A stretch of DNA of 64,000 bases. Source: Paenibacillus yonginensis (lineage in GTDB: Bacteria > Bacillota > Bacilli > Paenibacillales > Paenibacillaceae). How positions within the stretch are numbered: position 1 is the stretch's first letter; each line of letters begins with the position of its first letter. A program made the translations under genes and the position numbers. The stretch covers positions 1,679,501 to 1,743,500 of the forward strand of contig NZ_CP014167.1 of NCBI RefSeq assembly GCF_001685395.1, in the 5' to 3' direction. Below the pieces are notes generated by a model, which was not told the DNA's origin, searched no databases, and saw nothing but the letters and a program-made list of their open reading frames with translations. Shown piece by piece: positions 38,000-46,735 of the stretch.

Positions 38000-38278
38000 G
38001 TGACATACATTCTTATACTCATATTATTGCTTATCATTCTTCATTTATTTACCAAGGTAGGTCAGCTGGAAGGCCGCATAAAAGGCATGCAATATATTAT
38101 AAATCAGTTAACCAAACAAGTGGAGATACCTGAATTGCCAATAAACGAAGACCTCCGGAAGTTAATAAATGAGGGAGAAGACGTAAAAGCAATAAAAAAG
38201 ACAAGAGAAGTTTTGGGTCTTTCCTTATTAGAAGCCAAAGCCTACATTGATCAATTGAAATCGGAAGATAGAACATAA
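38000..38278 (+). CDS. Small membrane protein with L7/L12 C-terminal-like domain
   Basis: 92 residues: one N-terminal transmembrane helix (about 2-18, ILILILLLIILHLF), a short coiled linker, and a C-terminal segment (EDVKAIKKTREVLGLSLLEAKAYIDQL) resembling the C-terminal domain of ribosomal protein L7/L12, as in several small Bacillota proteins of unknown role. GTG 38000 follows TTTGGAGG. It is monocistronic. Function unknown. Confidence 0.65.
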   Translation: MTYILILILLLIILHLFTKVGQLEGRIKGMQYIINQLTKQVEIPELPINEDLRKLINEGEDVKAIKKTREVLGLSLLEAKAYIDQLKSEDRT

Positions 38279-38340
38279 AAATCAATAAAGGTACGGATTG
38301 ACCAGCCCGTTCTAGTATCGAAAAAATGCAGAAAGACAGG

Positions 38341-38640
38341 TTAAAATGTCTTTTCCAGTTTCCGGCTGGCTTGTTCTGCGGCCTCCATAATCACTTCGCC
38401 GAGGGTTGGGTGGGGATGAAGGGTCAACGCCAAATCCTCTACCGTCGGCCATTCATGGAGAACACAGATTTCCCAACGACGACGGGGCTGGATTTCTGCT
38501 TGCAGGCTGTTTCGCTCAGGCCAACACTGGCCAATTCTGGGCTGGAAAACACAACAAGCGGAATCGCCTTATAGTCGATAATGGAGGATTTACCGGCAAT
38601 GTGTTTCTACCGGGTCGGGTATGCCCTGGTAAGCGGCATG
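38341..38640 (-). pseudogene. C-terminal remnant of dihydrolipoyl dehydrogenase
   Basis: On the minus strand, pieces in more than one frame read IAGKSSIIDYKAIPLVVF, SSPELASVGLSE and TVEDLALTLHPHPTLGEVI, then MEAAEQASRKLEKTF and a stop at 38341-38343. These are the dimerisation-domain blocks of lipoamide dehydrogenase, including the HPHPTLGE active-site His-Glu motif. Frames break near 38470 and further upstream, and the FAD/NAD domains are absent. It is a dead fragment. Confidence 0.75.
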
Positions 38641-38699
38641 GTGGGTACGCTCGCTCTGGCACGTGCGGTTAACGCTTCGAAAGTTGGTCAAAGGTGTCT

Positions 38700-38941
38700 C
38701 CGAGACGCATAACACACTGTAAGCATGGTTTGAAGGAATTAGACCGAGGAAGGTTTTTTGATTTGATTGATCATTATCCTACCGTATGGAGAACAGTTGA
38801 AATTTATCCCTGAAGAGTGGGCCCGCCCCACTCCTTTCTTGTTGGTCGGGGATTATAATTTATCTCGACAGTGATCTCTTTTAATGAAAGGAGGGCGGGT
38901 CCCCACCAAACAGGGTTTGTTGCCGACAAATATTAGCCTTT
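38700..38941. other. Non-coding stretch without recognisable features
   Basis: Between the lpd remnant and the GDSL remnant I found no coherent coding frame. An AGTGGGCCCGCCCCACT near-palindrome is at about 38818-38834, and a GGAGGGCGGG stretch is near 38889, but there is no gene behind it. Confidence 0.4.
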
Positions 38942-39040
38942 CTGACGGACGGTCTGCATCCTGGCGCGGAAGGGTATGAGCTGCTAGGCCGGCGTTTCCG
39001 TGACCTACAAGCATTAGCGTTACGAAGCGTATATAGATAA
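38942..39040 (+). pseudogene. C-terminal remnant of an SGNH/GDSL hydrolase
   Basis: The frame reads LTDGLHPGAEGYELLGRRF to a stop at 39040. DGLHP carries the Asp and His of the SGNH catalytic triad (block V). Nothing of the GDSL block remains upstream. A short decay fragment. Confidence 0.6.
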
Positions 39041-39044
39041 ACAG

Positions 39045-39308
39045 ATGAACTATGATGTAGGGGAAGGGAGATTTTTTATCACTATCCGGAACTTGGGAAG
39101 TGCATCAGATTGGATCATATATGTACTGAAAACGATCTACCCTGGCGCCTGCCAGAATGAAAAAGATCTCCAAAACCTGATGGATATTTATATGGATGCG
39201 GTACTTTATCCAAATATTTATCAAAACAAAGAAATTTCCCGCCAAGAGGGATGGAGCCCTTACTTGGAGTCGGAGATTCAGAACTTCAAGATTCCATTTA
39301 TTGGCTAG
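39045..39308 (+). CDS. Hypothetical protein, possibly a fragment
   Basis: 87 codons (MNYDVGEGRFFITIRN... to ...FKIPFIG). I do not recognise it. It looks like a plausible soluble alpha/beta sequence (RFFITIRNLGSASDWIIYVLKTIYPG) with normal codon use, but there is no ribosome site (GATAAACAG precedes the ATG) and it follows two gene remnants, so it may be the tail of another broken gene. Confidence 0.35.
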   Translation: MNYDVGEGRFFITIRNLGSASDWIIYVLKTIYPGACQNEKDLQNLMDIYMDAVLYPNIYQNKEISRQEGWSPYLESEIQNFKIPFIG

Positions 39309-39350
39309 GGTCGAGCTAATTCGAACCCGGCCTTTTTTAATTTGAATTCC

Positions 39351-40061
39351 TCAAGTTATCGCAAACATGTTGTACATTTTCATTCTCCGTATGTCGTCCC
39401 TGGATATTTTGAGTTCATTGATGAGTTCCTGATTTTCGGTTAACGGACATCTGGAGAACAACATTTTGAGAGCGATTGGCATAAAGGGACGGAAAGAAAC
39501 TCCAGACATCAATCCCCATTTTTGTTCCGATTCAAGAAAAGAGGCCAGAATGTTGATCGTCAATTTCTCCAAGGGTGTAGCTTGGTTCGTTAAAATCAGG
39601 GTTGTTAGCGTGTCATAATGCTCGGTATGGCCTGCATATGAGTTTTCACATTGCCAGTATTGATCAAAATCGCGAACGTTCATATATAACATGGTCTTAT
39701 AGCCGGCATCCTGGGTTTGAGGAAAAATATCAACGACGCATCGGATCAGTTTGTTGATTCTGCCATCGTAAAAATAGGAGTAGAAGCGGTTGGAATTTTT
39801 GAAAAAGGTGTTGGGCATGTTCTCCAATAATGGCGACGGTTTGATAGGCTCGGAATACAATAATTGCTCTACCTGTACGTTTAATGCAAGCGCTATGGCA
39901 TATAGCGTATCGATATCCATGGCGATATCTCCGGTTTCATATTTGGAAACTGTGGCTTTGCTTTTATAAATGATCTTCCCCAGTTCTTCCACGGATATCC
40001 CCTTATATTTGCGTATGCTTCTGATTTTTTTACCCACTTCCAGGCTGATTAAAGATGTCAC
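39351..40061 (-). CDS. XRE-family helix-turn-helix regulator
   Basis: 236 residues: an HTH at about 8-62 (VGKKIRSIRKYKGISVEELGKII, KATVSKYETGD) and a C-terminal domain of unknown type. GTG 40061 is chosen because AGGAGAGA precedes it on the minus strand; a frame open to 40148 adds a leader without a ribosome site. It is divergent from the PatB-type lyase gene at 40298, a common regulator-target layout, so it probably controls that gene. Confidence 0.8.
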   Translation of the reverse strand: MTSLISLEVGKKIRSIRKYKGISVEELGKIIYKSKATVSKYETGDIAMDIDTLYAIALALNVQVEQLLYSEPIKPSPLLENMPNTFFKNSNRFYSYFYDGRINKLIRCVVDIFPQTQDAGYKTMLYMNVRDFDQYWQCENSYAGHTEHYDTLTTLILTNQATPLEKLTINILASFLESEQKWGLMSGVSFRPFMPIALKMLFSRCPLTENQELINELKISRDDIRRMKMYNMFAIT

Positions 40062-40297
40062 GTGATCTCTCCTTCGGATGTTTCTTAGGAATAAACAAAA
40101 CGGTGATAACAGGTGAATTCGACTGTGTTTGTAATGAATATAGCACAAATCCCTTTAAAAATTTCTTATTACGAAACAAAGGGATAGAAATGTTTCATAT
40201 GACGAGAATACGGCCGTTTTGAGCGGGGTGCTTATCATGTGAAATAATACAAACAAGAAACACTTGAATATCGTGCGAGAAAGAGAGGATCGACGTG

Positions 40298-41530
40298 ATG
40301 AAGTATAATTTTGACGAAATCATTGATCGCAAAAATACGAACTCTATGAATACGGACGGCTTTCGTGAATTCATGTTCAAAGGGAGAGAGAACTTGAGTT
40401 TTGCTTACAAGGATGACGAATTGATACGCATGTGGATTGCGGATATGGATTTTGCGACTCCACCTGAAATTATTGAGGCGATTAGGACGAGGCTTGATCA
40501 GCGCATCTTCGGCTATAGCCAAGTATTTGATCCTAATTATTATGTGGCCCTATCGAATTGGACGGAACGTATGTATGATTGGACTTTCCCCAAAGAATAT
40601 TTGGTAACCTCTCCTGGCATTATCCCGGCCCTGTATGAGTTATGTGAGTATATTTGCAAACCGGATGAAAAAGTGCTGATTGTAACGCCTTCTTATGCCT
40701 TTTTTAAATCCGCTGTGGAATTCAATCATTTGGAACTGGTCTGTTCAAAGCTCAAAAATGAAAACGGGCATTATACGATAAACTATGACGATCTTGAAGC
40801 CAAAGCAAAGGATCCGAAGGTCGTCTTATGTATCTTCTGTAATCCACATAATCCAACGGGCCGGCTCTGGAAAGAAGAGGAGCTGCGGAGGGTTGGCGAA
40901 ATTTGTCTAAGAAACCATGTGTGGATCATCTCAGACGAAATCCATTGCGACTTGCTCCGGAGTGGTCTTTCTCATACCCCATTTGCCAAATTGTTCCCGC
41001 AATCAGATCGAATCGTCACCTGTATGGCCCCCAGCAAAACGTTTAACATGGCGGGGCTGATGTTCTCCAATGTTATTATTCCTAACCAGGAGCTTCGGGA
41101 ATTATGGCTCCGTCGTCACTATTCCTTCAAAAATCCATTGAGCATTGCGGCCACTCAAGCAGCCTATGAGCACGGGCAGCAATGGCATCAGGAATTATTG
41201 CAGTATCTGGACGGAAACTTCAAGTTTACGGATGCGTTTTTAAGTCAATACCTGCCTGAAGCCCAATTTAAGATTCCCGAAGCGACTTATCTGGCATGGA
41301 TCAATATTAGCAACTACATTCCGGGAGAGGAAGACCTGACAGGTCTGTTAGCTGCCCACGCAGGTGTGCTTCTGGAGGATGGAAGCATGTTCGTGGATAA
41401 CGGCCAGGGGTATATCCGTCTCAATCTGGCATGCCCGCGAGCGGTTTTGAAGGAGGGGCTGCAGCGAATTGCTGCATTCCTGAACAGCTATCGGGATCCG
41501 TCCTTAGCGGGGACGGCAGCTGCGACTTAA
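40298..41530 (+). CDS. PLP-dependent MalY/PatB-type aminotransferase or cystathionine beta-lyase
   Basis: 410 residues of fold-type I. The WIADMDF N-terminal block, CNPHNPTGR, SDEIHCDL and the PLP-binding Lys in APSKTFNMAGL near residue 246 are in order. The EIHCDL form is typical of the MalY/PatB C-S lyases rather than aspartate aminotransferases. It probably cleaves cystathionine or related beta-thioethers. ATG 40298 is preferred; a GTG immediately before it is possible. AGAGAGGA lies upstream. The XRE regulator is divergent. Confidence 0.88.
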   Translation: MKYNFDEIIDRKNTNSMNTDGFREFMFKGRENLSFAYKDDELIRMWIADMDFATPPEIIEAIRTRLDQRIFGYSQVFDPNYYVALSNWTERMYDWTFPKEYLVTSPGIIPALYELCEYICKPDEKVLIVTPSYAFFKSAVEFNHLELVCSKLKNENGHYTINYDDLEAKAKDPKVVLCIFCNPHNPTGRLWKEEELRRVGEICLRNHVWIISDEIHCDLLRSGLSHTPFAKLFPQSDRIVTCMAPSKTFNMAGLMFSNVIIPNQELRELWLRRHYSFKNPLSIAATQAAYEHGQQWHQELLQYLDGNFKFTDAFLSQYLPEAQFKIPEATYLAWINISNYIPGEEDLTGLLAAHAGVLLEDGSMFVDNGQGYIRLNLACPRAVLKEGLQRIAAFLNSYRDPSLAGTAAAT

Positions 41531-41584
41531 ACCGTTAAATCGGAATGCTGCGGGGGTGTTCGGCTTTTTACATGCCTTACTCAT

Positions 41585-42190
41585 TTAATCCTCGACGCGG
41601 CTCCCCGCAGCTTTCAAATGCCCATAGGTAATAATTCTACTAAACTGTGATGAAGCTTCTTCCACAGAAAGAGGCTGATCGTTTTTAATCCACCAAATGA
41701 CTATCCCCATAAAAGCCGATACGAGATATTCGAGCAGCAATTCCTTGGATATCTCTAAAGGAACATTTACCTTGTCCGTATTCCATCCCTCGTTTAATTT
41801 ATCTTTTATGATGTTCTCCATTTTTGTTCGAAACTGATAGATTCTGTTCTCTTCAATCAACATGGCGTAGTAAAAGGTCTTGTGGCTTGAGATATGTTCC
41901 AGCACAGTTGTCATGACCGTTTCAAGGATAGAAATACTGAAGGGATTCGTGCTGACGGGACAAAGAACGACGGCCTCCTTTAATTCGCTCAATAATTCAT
42001 TTATACATGTTTCCAATAAATCAGGCTTATTTTGATAATGAAGATAAAAAGTGTTTCGGTTGATTATGGCCCGATCGGCAATATCCTGGATGGTTACCGC
42101 TTCATATCCCTTTTCCTGAATAAGCTCATAAAAGGCCTTCCGAATGGATTGTTTCGTTCGCAGTATTCTCAGGTCGGTCTTTTTGTGCAT
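41585..42190 (-). CDS. TetR-family regulator
   Basis: 201 residues with an N-terminal HTH (about 10-58: VTIQDIADRAIINRNTFYLHYQNKPDLL) and a C-terminal domain of the TetR_C_33 kind. GGAGGATC lies upstream of ATG 42190. It is divergent from a SnoaL-ABC-2 gene pair across 200 bp, which it probably represses. Confidence 0.88.
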   Translation of the reverse strand: MHKKTDLRILRTKQSIRKAFYELIQEKGYEAVTIQDIADRAIINRNTFYLHYQNKPDLLETCINELLSELKEAVVLCPVSTNPFSISILETVMTTVLEHISSHKTFYYAMLIEENRIYQFRTKMENIIKDKLNEGWNTDKVNVPLEISKELLLEYLVSAFMGIVIWWIKNDQPLSVEEASSQFSRIITYGHLKAAGSRVED

Positions 42191-42391
42191 TTTTTTGATC
42201 CTCCTTTGATCCTCCTAAGTTTATTTGGAGTCGTTATACGACAAAGTGTGATGAATTGTCTGTTATCTTTCAAAACTAAAATTATTGAATATTGAGTCTA
42301 ATAATAGCCTTTATTATAATGAGCAACAGATAAATAAACAACAAGTACTCATTATTTATCAGATGATTAAAAAATCAGGGAGGATAACCAA

Positions 42392-43171
42392 ATGATAGCA
42401 GAAAATCAAAATGAGCTAGTTCTTAAGGCAGTCGCTGTGCTGGAAAGTTTCGAGAGCGGAAACCCCGAAGCGATTACGGCTTACGTAAATCCAAATCAAT
42501 ATATTCAGCATAACCAAAGCTTATCCGATGGTCGAGCAGCCATGCTTGGTGCACTTGGTCATTTAAAGCAAATAGGTACAAAGGTACTCATTAAACGTGC
42601 TTTTGTTGATGGAGATTATGTAGTTCTTCATTCCGTATATGAGTTTTTTGGCCCCAAAATCATTATTGATATTTTCCGATTTGAGGATGGCTTGATTGTG
42701 GAGCACTGGGACAACATGCAAGTGATGGAAGGAAAGACACCCAGCAATCACACGATGATTGATGGGCCCGTTACGGTAAAGGATATCGACAAAACGGATA
42801 CTAACAAACAATTTGTCAAAAGTTATGTTGAAAACATCCTTCTGGGGAAGAACCCAAGCCTGCTGGCCTCTTATTTTGATGGGGATCATTACATTCAGCA
42901 CAGTCCGCATATTGCAGACGGCCTGTCCGGTCTCCACACTGCATTGCAGGCTCTGAAGGAGAAAAACATAACCTTCGAATATACTTATCTCCATAAAGTG
43001 ATTGGACAAGGTGATTTTGTGCTTACGGTGAGTGAAGGTCTATGGGATGGCCAAGAAACGGCTTTCTACGATCTGTTTCGTGTAGAGAACGAAAAGATTG
43101 CTGAGCATTGGGACGTCATCGAGGCCATATTGCCGGTAGAGAAACGAAAAAATTCGAACAGCAGATTCTGA
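42392..43171 (+). CDS. Tandem SnoaL-like (NTF2-fold) domain protein
   Basis: 259 residues made of two SnoaL/NTF2-like domains, about 8-120 and 135-248. Both contain the same signature: an N-terminal helix, YIQHN or YIQHSP, DG, a variable middle, DxFRxExxxIxEHWDxxE or DIFRFEDGLIVEHWDNMQ. So it is an internal duplication fused into one chain. SnoaL-like proteins bind small hydrophobic or polyketide-like ligands or act as hydratases or isomerases; the substrate here is unknown. GGGAGGATAA lies upstream of the ATG. It is divergent from a TetR gene and followed by an ABC-2 permease. Confidence 0.85.
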   Translation: MIAENQNELVLKAVAVLESFESGNPEAITAYVNPNQYIQHNQSLSDGRAAMLGALGHLKQIGTKVLIKRAFVDGDYVVLHSVYEFFGPKIIIDIFRFEDGLIVEHWDNMQVMEGKTPSNHTMIDGPVTVKDIDKTDTNKQFVKSYVENILLGKNPSLLASYFDGDHYIQHSPHIADGLSGLHTALQALKEKNITFEYTYLHKVIGQGDFVLTVSEGLWDGQETAFYDLFRVENEKIAEHWDVIEAILPVEKRKNSNSRF

Positions 43172-43292
43172 GTATTGGCTGAGGATTCCCTCTCCAAATG
43201 GATATAGAAGCGTTGCACAAGCAGCGCTTCTATTCGTTACAAAAAGATCATCAATTATATGTCTATTGTAAATGAACAAGGAGTAGAGAAGG

Positions 43293-44462
43293 ATGAGCAT
43301 ACTGAAAGAAAAAATGACCTGGCTGGGAACAGCAATCGTCCTGGTCGTATTGATTGTATTCGGATTTGCAATGATGGGTTCAGTGCTTGGGTCAGAGCCA
43401 AAAGAGCTCCCAGTGGCCCTCGTGGTCCTTGACCAACCGATGGAATTGCCAACAGGCGGAACGTTAGAGGCCGGGAAAATGATCCAGGCAACATTGAGCT
43501 CAAATTCGTCGCTGCCGTTCGCCTGGCATATTGTAGGCTCCGAGGAAGAAGCCCGGAAAGGGCTGGATAATCGCGATTATTACGGGGCATTGGTACTTCC
43601 GGCTGGTCTGAGCAGCAGCTTGTATTCATTGGTAACTTCTTCACCGATTCACCCTCATGTGAAGATCATATCCAATGAAGGAATGAGCACTCAAGCCTTG
43701 GCGGTAGTAACACAGGTATTGGAGCAAGCACTGAGACGGATTAACACAGAACTGTCACTTCAGCTGCTTGAGCAGTTTGGACAGCCAATGGAGCAAGTTC
43801 CAGTTGAGACAGTTAAAGCTTTAGTCATGCCCGTGAACATTCAGGAAGAAGTCATACATTCACCAGGGATGAACAATGCATCGGGGAATGCGCCGGCTTT
43901 GTTGACCCAGATTATGTGGATCGGCAGCCTGGTGACTGGAATTTCCTTGTTCCTAGCCAGCAAGAAGGAGGTTGGCGCAGCTTCAAGTAGATGGTCAGTC
44001 ATTGCGGTGCAAACGATCACGGGACTTACAATCATCAGCTTTGCATCAGGTTTTACTATTTGGATGGCCATGTCGTGGTACGGCATGGAAATGGCAGATG
44101 CCGGGGGGACTTGGTTGTTCTTATGGCTGGCCGGATCGGCGTTTTTCCTGCTGCAATCTTCCTTGCTGAATTGGATCGGATTCCGAGCGATGCCGCTGCT
44201 TGTACTTCTGATGTTCTTTTCCATCCCGCTACTGAACATGGCTCCCGAGTTCTTGCCACAGATAACACGAGATTGGATCTATTCTTGGACGCCATTACGG
44301 TTCGCGGCAGGCGGATTGCGGGAAGTAATGTATTTCGGCGGATTGGATGCGGCAGCTTCAAACGTACTGATTTTGTGGAGCATAGCCGTGGGATTCCTTG
44401 TGCTGCTGCTCGCTTCAGGATTTAAGGCCGGTCGATCAACAGCTACCGTTTCAAACCCCTAA
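43293..44462 (+). CDS. YhgE/ABC-2-type membrane protein
   Basis: 389 residues. TM1 is at about 10-30 (IVLVVLIVFGFAMMGSVLG), then a long extracytoplasmic domain to about 205, then five or six C-terminal helices (LTQIMWIGSLVTGISLFLA onward). This is the layout of ABC-2/YhgE-Pip-type exporters or phage-infection-like proteins. No ATPase gene is adjacent. It lies 121 bp after the SnoaL gene under the same TetR. A CAACAGC / GCTGCTGTTG hairpin follows the stop at about 44478-44498. Confidence 0.75.
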   Translation: MSILKEKMTWLGTAIVLVVLIVFGFAMMGSVLGSEPKELPVALVVLDQPMELPTGGTLEAGKMIQATLSSNSSLPFAWHIVGSEEEARKGLDNRDYYGALVLPAGLSSSLYSLVTSSPIHPHVKIISNEGMSTQALAVVTQVLEQALRRINTELSLQLLEQFGQPMEQVPVETVKALVMPVNIQEEVIHSPGMNNASGNAPALLTQIMWIGSLVTGISLFLASKKEVGAASSRWSVIAVQTITGLTIISFASGFTIWMAMSWYGMEMADAGGTWLFLWLAGSAFFLLQSSLLNWIGFRAMPLLVLLMFFSIPLLNMAPEFLPQITRDWIYSWTPLRFAAGGLREVMYFGGLDAAASNVLILWSIAVGFLVLLLASGFKAGRSTATVSNP

Positions 44463-44509
44463 ACTATGTAAGAATCAACAGCGATAAGCTGCTGTTGGCG
44501 TAGACAGAG

Positions 44510-44868
44510 TGACACAGCTTATGAGACCGGAAGTTATCCTCCTCGACATAGGCGTACAGTCTTCGGGCTCCTTGTTGCCTATAGAGATACTCTATAAAGG
44601 CTTTCGCGCTTTCACTTGCGTAGCCTTTCCTTTCCTATTTGGCATTAAAGTTCCACCCAATACTGTAGGTCTCCGGTTCTTCCTTCTTATTGAACAGTTC
44701 TCCTATAAGCTTGTTGCTTTCTTTTAGACAGACCGCGATATACTCGTCTGCAAGGCTGCGTTTCTCAATCTCTATTACAGCGTCGTCCAATGTCGGAATT
44801 TTATGTTCCAGAAAAGGTTTGCATGAGTAATACCTCCATTGTTGATCTGTGCAAAATATTCGCTTCAT
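44510..44868 (-). pseudogene. GNAT acetyltransferase remnant with in-frame stop
   Basis: On the minus strand MKRIFCTDQQWRYY... reads as a GNAT start, with IPTLDDAVIEIEKR and KLIGELFNKKEEP as the first strands. A TAG at 44635-44637 interrupts NAK-ERKGYASESAKAF. The same frame then continues with the acetyl-CoA-binding region (ERKGYASESAKAFIEYLY) and RRLYAYVEEDN, and stops matching after SHKL near 44515. A nonsense-mutated, 3'-truncated gene. Confidence 0.7.
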
Positions 44869-45071
44869 ATAATAGAATATATTCTCCTTTTTATAGTAAG
44901 CAACTCTACTCCTTTTGCTAAGGCTGGAAGCCCTCCGCGAGACCGTTTTCCCCGCATCCAATAGCTGCTGCGACTCTTATCATCATAGGGGAAGCCGCAG
45001 CTTTTCGCACGTTCCCTGATCTTCGGCATATGATTAATTAGGCTATAGACCAAAATCATGGAGGACTTTTT

Positions 45072-45476
45072 ATGTACAACTTTCATGTCGATCGTCAGAG
45101 GGTTCCTCACCCCGTAATAACGAACACCAGGCAAGTGGCTTCCAACCAAATATTGTTTTCGTATGACCAACGAACGGACATGGGATCGGCGATTAACTTA
45201 TCAAATTATTGGATCCGAAGTAATGCCGGGCCAAATGGTATTGCCAGCGTAAATATGGGAGATATGCTTAGCAGCTCCAATGCACTCAAACCTGAAATGG
45301 CAATAATCAGACCCATAGACCATTCGAAAATGAACTTCACGATGACCTTCGCAAACCGTATTCCATCAGGCATTTTGTATATTTTGCTTCCTTGCTTTGT
45401 TAATCTTGAAGGGAGCAGCGGATACACTGGCGAAAACTGGGGGCCCTTCAGTATGAATATGTTTATTGGCATATAA
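45072..45476 (+). CDS. Hypothetical Ig-like beta-sandwich protein
   Basis: 134 residues with an alternating strand pattern (NQILFSYDQRTDMGSAINLSNYWIRS, MNFTMTFANRIPSGILYILL) like bacterial Ig-type (SbsA/big) domains of surface proteins. There is no signal peptide or anchor, so it may be a separated domain. CATGGAGG precedes ATG 45072. I do not recognise a close family. Confidence 0.5.
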   Translation: MYNFHVDRQRVPHPVITNTRQVASNQILFSYDQRTDMGSAINLSNYWIRSNAGPNGIASVNMGDMLSSSNALKPEMAIIRPIDHSKMNFTMTFANRIPSGILYILLPCFVNLEGSSGYTGENWGPFSMNMFIGI

Positions 45477-45516
45477 TAATCAAACTCGCTCAGCCAAACC
45501 TTGCTTTGTAAATAAC

Positions 45517-45539
45517 ATTTGATTAACGTTCAATCAAAT
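45517..45539. promoter_or_regulatory. Orphan TetR-type inverted repeat
   Basis: Arms ATTTGATT and AATCAAAT flank AACGTTC, a layout common for TetR-family operators. It lies downstream of the Ig-like gene with no intact regulator or start codon nearby, so it may be left over from a lost gene. Confidence 0.4.
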
Positions 45540-45546
45540 CAATTTT

Positions 45547-45582
45547 AAAAACAATCGCTGCTTCATGGCGGTTGTTTTTTTA
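45547..45582. terminator. Terminator between the Ig-like gene and the frameshifted SDR
   Basis: ACAATCGC / GCGGTTGT stem (one G-T pair) with flanking A and T runs, suitable for either strand. Confidence 0.7.
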
Positions 45583-45747
45583 TTTGACGAACTGGAATGG
45601 GTAATAGAAGTGCGACATCTAGATAGACAGAAAGCTCATGTCGGTTTCCTGTAAAATGGAAGCCACCACTTTGACAGGAGAACCTGAACATGAGCTGCTC
45701 AAGCTTAGCATATTTGAACGCGGACAACTAGAGGATCAACATATAGA

Positions 45748-46504
45748 TCAGATGTTCTGGCCGCCCGAGACTTCGATTCTCTGTGCATTAACCCAGCGAT
45801 TGTCGGGTCTAAGCAGGTTGGCGACTACAGGACCGATATCCTTGGGTACGCCGACTCGACCAAGGGCGGTCATCGAGGCAAACGTGTCATTATAAGCAGG
45901 TATGTCGCGTACAGAACCTCCTAGAAAATCGGTTTCAATGGCTCCAGGTGCAATGGTATTAACGGCAATACCTCGGTGGCCAAGTTCTTTGGCCATTATA
46001 GATGGTTAGAATTTCGACTGCTCCCTTCGCCGCAGAATAAGCGGAGAACCCGGGATAAGATACACGAGTCAGACCCGAAGAGAAATTCACAATACGGCCA
46101 CCATCTGCAAGCAGCGGGAGAAGGGTCTGAGTCAAGAAAAACACGCCTTTGACGTGTACATTGAACAGGGCGTCGAACTGAGCTTCTGTTGTTTCGGCAA
46201 AGTCCACCATTTCTCCGTGGCCGGCATTGTTCACCAAATGATTGAAAGTGGAGCTATTCCAAGTAGATTGCAGGGCCAAACGGACGTTCTTAGCAAAGTC
46301 TGCAAAGCTGGCGATGTTTCCAACATCGAGCTGCAGGGCAACTGCTTTACGGCCCAGAGCTTCGATTTCAGCAACAACAGACTTGGCTTCTTCTGCTTGG
46401 CTGCGATAGGTCAGGATGACATCACCGCCATGACGTGCAATACTGATGGCAGTATTGCGGCCGAGTCCGCGGCTGCCACCAGTGACGATCGAGATATTTG
46501 TCAT
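45748..46504 (-). pseudogene. Short-chain dehydrogenase with a one-base frameshift
   Basis: The N-terminal two-thirds start at ATG 46504 (MTNISIVTGGSRGLGRNTA, NNAGHG, SSGLTRVSYPG, YSAAKGA). The C-terminal third (MAKELGHRGIAVNTIAPGAIETD to SGGQNI) is in a second frame. At the junction near 45998 one extra A (TATAATGGCC instead of TATATGGCC) breaks what would read LTIYMAKELGHRG. Catalytic Tyr/Lys precede the break, but the substrate loop is lost. A MerR-type promoter with a 19-bp spacer lies directly upstream. Confidence 0.8.
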
Positions 46505-46547
46505 TGTAACTTCATCCTTTCTTGATTTATTACTTACTACGCCTGTT

Positions 46548-46578
46548 ATCATAAAAGATGAAGTTCACTTGAAGTCAA
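46548..46578 (-). promoter_or_regulatory. MerR-type promoter with 19-bp spacer
   Basis: On the minus strand, -35 TTGACT (plus 46573-46578) and -10 TATGAT (plus 46548-46553) are 19 bp apart, with a dyad around TTCAAGTGAACTT in the spacer. This is the arrangement that MerR-family activators require. It drives the SDR at 45748 and sits opposite the MerR gene at 46736. Confidence 0.75.
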
Positions 46579-46699
46579 GGCTTATTTGATGAAATAATAA
46601 ATATAGGATTAAGTAGGTAAATTCTTTGCCCTAATCGGTTTTTTTAGCTTTTTTCACAGAAAAATCCAGCTGATTTCATTTGAAAAGCCAAAAAATTAT

Positions 46700-46715
46700 T
46701 TAAAGTACACTTTAA
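46700..46715. promoter_or_regulatory. Palindrome at the MerR gene start
   Basis: TTAAAGTACACTTTAA has perfect 7-bp arms and ends just before the GAGGAGGGG site of the MerR gene. Its half-site TTAAAGT is the same as in the palindrome at 53044-53063, beside a MerR remnant. A likely autoregulatory operator. Confidence 0.55.
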
Positions 46716-46735
46716 GAGGAGGGGAAGCTTTATTT

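Noticed and set aside
44865-45170. Minus-strand ORF between the GNAT remnant and the Ig-like gene
   Set aside because: No ribosome site, no recognisable fold and overlap with the better-supported plus-strand ORF.
45638-45895. Plus-strand ORF overlapping the SDR
   Set aside because: It is antisense to a clear SDR C-terminus and matches nothing coherent.
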